9,457 bases of DNA. Source: Gammaproteobacteria bacterium (lineage in GTDB: Bacteria; Pseudomonadota; Gammaproteobacteria; S012-40). The position numbers and the translations under genes were made by a program. Under the pieces are notes generated by a model. The model was not told the origin of the DNA. It ran no database searches and saw only the letters and a list, made by a program, of their open reading frames with translations. Below are positions 6,906 through 9,457 of the stretch, piece by piece; position 1 is the stretch's first letter, and each line of letters starts with the position of its first letter. The stretch lies in assembly GCA_026982215.1 (NCBI GenBank), contig JALSHN010000374.1, positions 1 through 9,457 on the forward strand, written 5' to 3'.

Positions 6906-6963
6906 CCTTCGTCTTTCGGCGAGGCATAGTATCCAAGAATTCCATGCATTGGATGAACGCCCC

Positions 6964-8385
6964 ATGTCCCGTTCCCTCGTGATCGTGGTCGCGCTGTGGT
7001 TTCCCTTGCCCGCCTGGGCCGCCGGCACGGGCGATCCCATTGCGCCGGTGATCCTCGGTGTCACCCTGATCATCGCCTTCGCCCTGCTGGGACGTTATCT
7101 GGCTCGCCGCCTGGGCCAACCCTCGGTGATGGGCGAGCTGATCATGGGGATACTGCTGGGGAATTTGCTGTATTTCTTCGGGGTGGATTTCATCACCGTG
7201 TTGCGGGAGGGCACGGCGGTGTTCGACATCGTCGAGCGTGCCCTGGCCGGACAGAGCTGGGAAGCGGCCGCCGCCGAAGTGCTGCCCGCCGACAAGGCCG
7301 GTGAGATACTCGCCATCCTCCAGGGGCCGGGGGGTGCGGACATCCTCCACGTGGTCCAGGCCGTCGACCTGTTCTCACGGTATGGCGTGATTTTCATGTT
7401 GTTTCTCGTCGGGCTGGAGACCAGCCTGCAGGAATTGCGTCGTGTCGGCAGCGACTCGGTGCGGGTGGCGCTGATCGGGGTCGCAGCCCCCTTCGTCCTG
7501 GGTTTCGCCACCGCCCTGGTCTTGCTGCCGGAGAAATCCCTCGACACCGATCTGTTCATCGCCGCCGCCTTGTGCGCCACCAGTGTGGGCATCACCGCCC
7601 GGGTGCTGCGTGATTTGAATCAGCACCGCTCGCCCGAGGCCCATGTGATCCTCGGGGCAGCGGTGATGGACGACGTGCTCGGGCTGGTGATCCTCACCAT
7701 CGTCTCGGGGATCGTGGTCACCGGCGGGCTGGATCTGGGACACATCAGTGAGACGGTGCTCAAGGCGGCGCTGTTCCTCGCTGGCGCCCTGTGGCTGGGG
7801 CCGGCGTTCCTGCGCGCGGTGATCCACCTGATGCGGCGTATGGCCCTGGTGGAGGCCAAGTTGTTCGTATCGTTTCTGTTCGTGATGCTGCTGGCCTGGT
7901 TGGCCAACCTCGCCGGCCTGGCCACCATCGTCGGGGCCTTCGCCGCCGGCGTGATCCTCCACGACGGTTACTTCCAGGCCTGGCACGAACGCGGCGGGGG
8001 ACAACGGCCGTTTTCCATCCAGGAACTGGTTGCCCCCTTGGAGGCCGTGCTCGCACCGGTGTTCTTCGTGCTCATGGGGATCCAAGTGAAGGTGGAGACC
8101 TTTCTGGATCTCCAGGTGGTGTTGCTGGCCCTGGGCCTGCTGCTGGCGGCGGTGGTGGGCAAGCTGGCCTCGGGATGGGGGGCGGCGGCCCCGGCCAATC
8201 GCTGGGCCATCGGTCTGGGAATGATGCCCCGCGGTGAAGTGGGGCTGATCTTCGCCTCCATCGGCAAGGGTCTGGGGGTGATCGACGACGCCCTGTTCGC
8301 CTCGGTGGTGTTGCTGGTGATCATCACCACCCTGATCACCCCACCGGCGCTGAAACGGTGTTACGCCTCTTCTTCCAGGGTTTGA
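6964..8385 (+). CDS. CPA2-family cation:proton antiporter (Kef/NapA-like membrane domain)
   Basis: The 473-residue protein has about a dozen membrane helices. The N-terminus resembles a cleavable signal or first helix (SRSLVIVVALWFPLPAWA, residues 2-19), followed by helices at about 28-45 and 57-73. Family motifs are ATSVGITARVL (205-215), VILGAAVMDDVLGL (228-241) with the paired ion-binding aspartates D236-D237, TIVGAFAAGVIL (321-332), and MPRGEVGLIFASIG (421-434). The DD pair is typical of electrogenic Na+/H+ exchangers such as NapA. No C-terminal TrkA-N/RCK domain is present, unlike KefB/KefC, and a hydrophilic insertion lies at residues about 75-130. Ion specificity is not readable. ATG 6964 is preferred; in-frame TTG 6949 is an alternative. 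The 3' end overlaps mogA. Confidence 0.9.
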   Translation: MSRSLVIVVALWFPLPAWAAGTGDPIAPVILGVTLIIAFALLGRYLARRLGQPSVMGELIMGILLGNLLYFFGVDFITVLREGTAVFDIVERALAGQSWEAAAAEVLPADKAGEILAILQGPGGADILHVVQAVDLFSRYGVIFMLFLVGLETSLQELRRVGSDSVRVALIGVAAPFVLGFATALVLLPEKSLDTDLFIAAALCATSVGITARVLRDLNQHRSPEAHVILGAAVMDDVLGLVILTIVSGIVVTGGLDLGHISETVLKAALFLAGALWLGPAFLRAVIHLMRRMALVEAKLFVSFLFVMLLAWLANLAGLATIVGAFAAGVILHDGYFQAWHERGGGQRPFSIQELVAPLEAVLAPVFFVLMGIQVKVETFLDLQVVLLALGLLLAAVVGKLASGWGAAAPANRWAIGLGMMPRGEVGLIFASIGKGLGVIDDALFASVVLLVIITTLITPPALKRCYASSSRV

Positions 8386-8933
8386 CGCTTGAGCAGGGCG
8401 TGCTTGGGACGGAAACTCTGCACCACCTCGGCGCGAGTCTCGATCCACGGGCCGCCGATGAGATCGATACAGTAAGGAATGGCAGGGAAGACCGCATCCA
8501 GACAGTCGGCGATGGCCGAGGGCTTGCCGGGGAGATTGACGATCAGCGAGGCCCCACGTACCCCCGCCGTCTGACGGGAGAGAATGGCGGTGGGCACCAC
8601 CTTGAGGGACTCGGCCCGCATGCGCTCGCCGAACCCCGGGAGCATCTTGTCGCACACCGCCTCGGTGGCCTCGGGGGTAATGTCCCGAGGGGCCGGCCCG
8701 GTACCACCGGTGGTGACGATGAGGGCGCAACCGGCCACGTCGGCCAGTTCCACCAATGCGGCCTCCAGGCGATCCCGCTCATCGGGGACCAGGCGGGCAA
8801 CCGCCTCCCAGGGGTTGATCAATGCCCGTTGCAACCATTGGTGGATCGCCGGACCGCCCCGGTCTTGGTATTCGCCGCGGCTGGCGCGATCGGACACGGT
8901 GACGATGCCGATACGGACCTGCTCCAGTTTCAT
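8361..8933 (-). CDS. mogA: Molybdopterin adenylyltransferase MogA
   Basis: The 190-residue length matches E. coli MogA (195). Motifs in order are IGIVTVSDRASRGEYQDRGG (8-27), VTTGGTGPAPRDITPEAT (73-90) with the molybdopterin-binding TGGTG loop and D84, AILSRQTAGVRGASLIVNLPGKPSAI (116-141), and AIPYCIDLIGGPWIET near the C-terminus, ending AEVVQSFRPK. The enzyme adenylates molybdopterin with ATP to activate it for molybdenum insertion. No other molybdenum cofactor gene is in the window. ATG 8933 follows GAGAGAGGTGA. Its 3' end overlaps the antiporter's 3' end by 25 bp (8361-8385), on the opposite strand. Confidence 0.95.
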   Translation of the reverse strand: MKLEQVRIGIVTVSDRASRGEYQDRGGPAIHQWLQRALINPWEAVARLVPDERDRLEAALVELADVAGCALIVTTGGTGPAPRDITPEATEAVCDKMLPGFGERMRAESLKVVPTAILSRQTAGVRGASLIVNLPGKPSAIADCLDAVFPAIPYCIDLIGGPWIETRAEVVQSFRPKHALLKRQTLEEEA

Positions 8934-8986
8934 GGCTCACCTCTCTCCATTTCTTTCTTGAGCTTCCCGGGCAAGATAACGGATTT

Positions 8987-9014
8987 TTCGGGCTTGTGCA
9001 GGCACTACCCCGAA
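8987..9014. promoter_or_regulatory. Interrupted 28-bp dyad between mogA and the bactofilin gene, possible operator
   Basis: Outer arms TTCGGG (8987-8992) and CCCGAA (9009-9014) and inner arms GTGC (8996-8999) and GCAC (9002-9005) share one centre at 9000.5. Including one further pair, 11 of 14 positions match. It overlaps the possible -35 of the bactofilin promoter, as a repressor site would. A cruciform or RNA hairpin role upstream of the transcript start is less likely. Confidence 0.45.
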
Positions 9015-9024
9015 GCGCTAGAAT
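8994..9024 (+). promoter_or_regulatory. Likely sigma-70 promoter for the bactofilin gene
   Basis: TAGAAT at 9019-9024 in the context GCTAGAATGG is a good -10. TTGTGC at 8994-8999 is a possible -35, with a long 19-bp spacer. The start of transcription would fall near 9031, leaving a leader of about 25 nt that carries GGGAAGGGAAG (9041-9051) before ATG 9056. Confidence 0.45.
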
Positions 9025-9055
9025 GGGGCCAGGTCCACTAGGGAAGGGAAGACCG

Positions 9056-9457
9056 ATGAAGATGCGCTCCTGCACGGTGACCACGTTCGCCGCCGATGCC
9101 TTCCTCGAAGGCGAGCTGCACTTGAAAGGCAACCTGGTCCATCACGGCCGTTTCAAGGGTCGCGGTTCGGTGGAAGGGATTCTCACCATCGGACCCCGCG
9201 GCGTCTGGGAGGGGGAGGCGGAGGCCCCCATCGTCTTCGTGGACGGGCTGGTGATCGGCTCGGTGGTGGCGGGCTGCCAGATCGTGGTGGGGGCGCGCGG
9301 CCGCATCCAGGGCTGGGTACGTACCGCCCGCCTCAAGATCCACGACGGTGGTCGGGTGGATGGGGAGCTGTTCGTGGGCAAGGCCCATGTCCACACCCTG
9401 AATCCCCGTCAGGCACCGGACGGCCGGCAGCGGGACGCCGCTGCTGCCCGCCGCCCC
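9056..9457 (+). CDS. Bactofilin family polymer-forming cytoskeletal protein (partial, runs off the window)
   Basis: The frame is open from ATG 9056 to the window edge, giving 134 residues without a stop. The sequence has the short glycine-punctuated strand repeats of the bactofilin beta-helix, for example LEGELHLKGNLVHHGRFKG, SVEGILTIGPRGVWEG, VDGLVIGSVVAG, IVVGARGRIQGWV and IHDGGRVDGEL. Bactofilins polymerise without nucleotide and serve as scaffolds in cell shape, stalk or polar organisation, often by recruiting cell-wall enzymes. The tail after about residue 110 is charged and probably disordered. GGGAAGGGAAG at 9041-9051 supports the start; ATG 9062 is an alternative. It is divergent from mogA. 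A peptidase or other wall gene might follow, but is beyond view. Confidence 0.85.
   Translation, partial: MKMRSCTVTTFAADAFLEGELHLKGNLVHHGRFKGRGSVEGILTIGPRGVWEGEAEAPIVFVDGLVIGSVVAGCQIVVGARGRIQGWVRTARLKIHDGGRVDGELFVGKAHVHTLNPRQAPDGRQRDAAAARRP

Noticed and set aside
6932..6953. TCCAA/TTGGA inverted repeat with GAATTC and ATGCAT inside, in the antiporter/DUF455 gap
   Set aside because: The arms are only 5 bp and the inner matches do not line up on one centre, so I treat it as chance.
6894..7073. N-terminal extension of the DUF455 frame to 7073
   Set aside because: It overlaps the start of the divergent antiporter and shows no family similarity; GTG 6893 has a proper ribosome binding site.
7375..8730. 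451-codon open frame on the minus strand across the antiporter and mogA
   Set aside because: It is rich in H, G, R and Q, as expected from the reverse of membrane-helix codons, and spans two well-supported genes.
8996..9015. Possible sigma-54 promoter (AGGCAC element)
   Set aside because: The downstream GC/TTGC element is missing at the required distance.
8358..9041. 227-codon plus-strand frame opposite mogA
   Set aside because: It is a shadow of mogA, whose MogA motifs are complete.
1..9457. Mobile elements, CRISPR, toxin-antitoxin or defence genes
   Set aside because: No transposase, terminal inverted repeats, spaced repeats, small toxin-like pair or nuclease/helicase defence module is visible; RecJ here has the standard housekeeping form.

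Overview
The window is GC-rich, gene-dense bacterial chromosome with ten protein genes, two of them cut by the window edges. The gene set points to a gammaproteobacterium: an mnmA-hflD junction, Hsp15, a short CYTH triphosphatase, RecJ, a DUF455 ferritin-like protein, MogA and a bactofilin. HflD is essentially confined to Gammaproteobacteria. The GC-rich codon use would suit a Chromatiales-like lineage, but that placement is inference. I see no insertion sequence, phage gene, tRNA, rRNA or CRISPR array.

Left part (1-1056): the last codons of mnmA (+) overlap hflD (+) by a GTGA. hflD runs convergently into hslR (Hsp15, -), with only 4 bp between the stop codons.

Central operon (1123-5343, +): from the 66-bp divergent gap next to hslR run a CYTH-family phosphatase, a family-5 solute-binding lipoprotein without permeases, a YkuD (L,D-transpeptidase fold) protein without a signal peptide, and RecJ. 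All three junctions are 4-base stop/start overlaps (TTGA, ATGA, ATGA), so the four genes are probably translated in a coupled way. The middle pair suggests cell-wall peptide capture or recycling: a periplasmic peptide binder plus a cytoplasmic enzyme that could trim recycled muropeptides.

Right part: after a short AT-rich convergent gap come two minus-strand genes (5426-6893), a DUF455 ferritin-like protein followed, with an 11-bp overlap, by an unrecognised lipoprotein. A divergent gap of about 70 bp leads to a plus-strand CPA2 cation/proton antiporter (6964-8385). Its 3' end overlaps that of mogA (minus strand) by 25 bp. A 122-bp divergent gap with a promoter-like sequence and a 28-bp interrupted dyad leads to a bactofilin (+) that runs off the end.

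Most of this is ordinary housekeeping and envelope biology. The points most worth a second look are the solute-binding lipoprotein/signal-less YkuD pair, the dyad before the bactofilin gene, the soluble insertion in the antiporter, and the DUF455-lipoprotein pair. No intergenic stretch exceeds about 125 bp.
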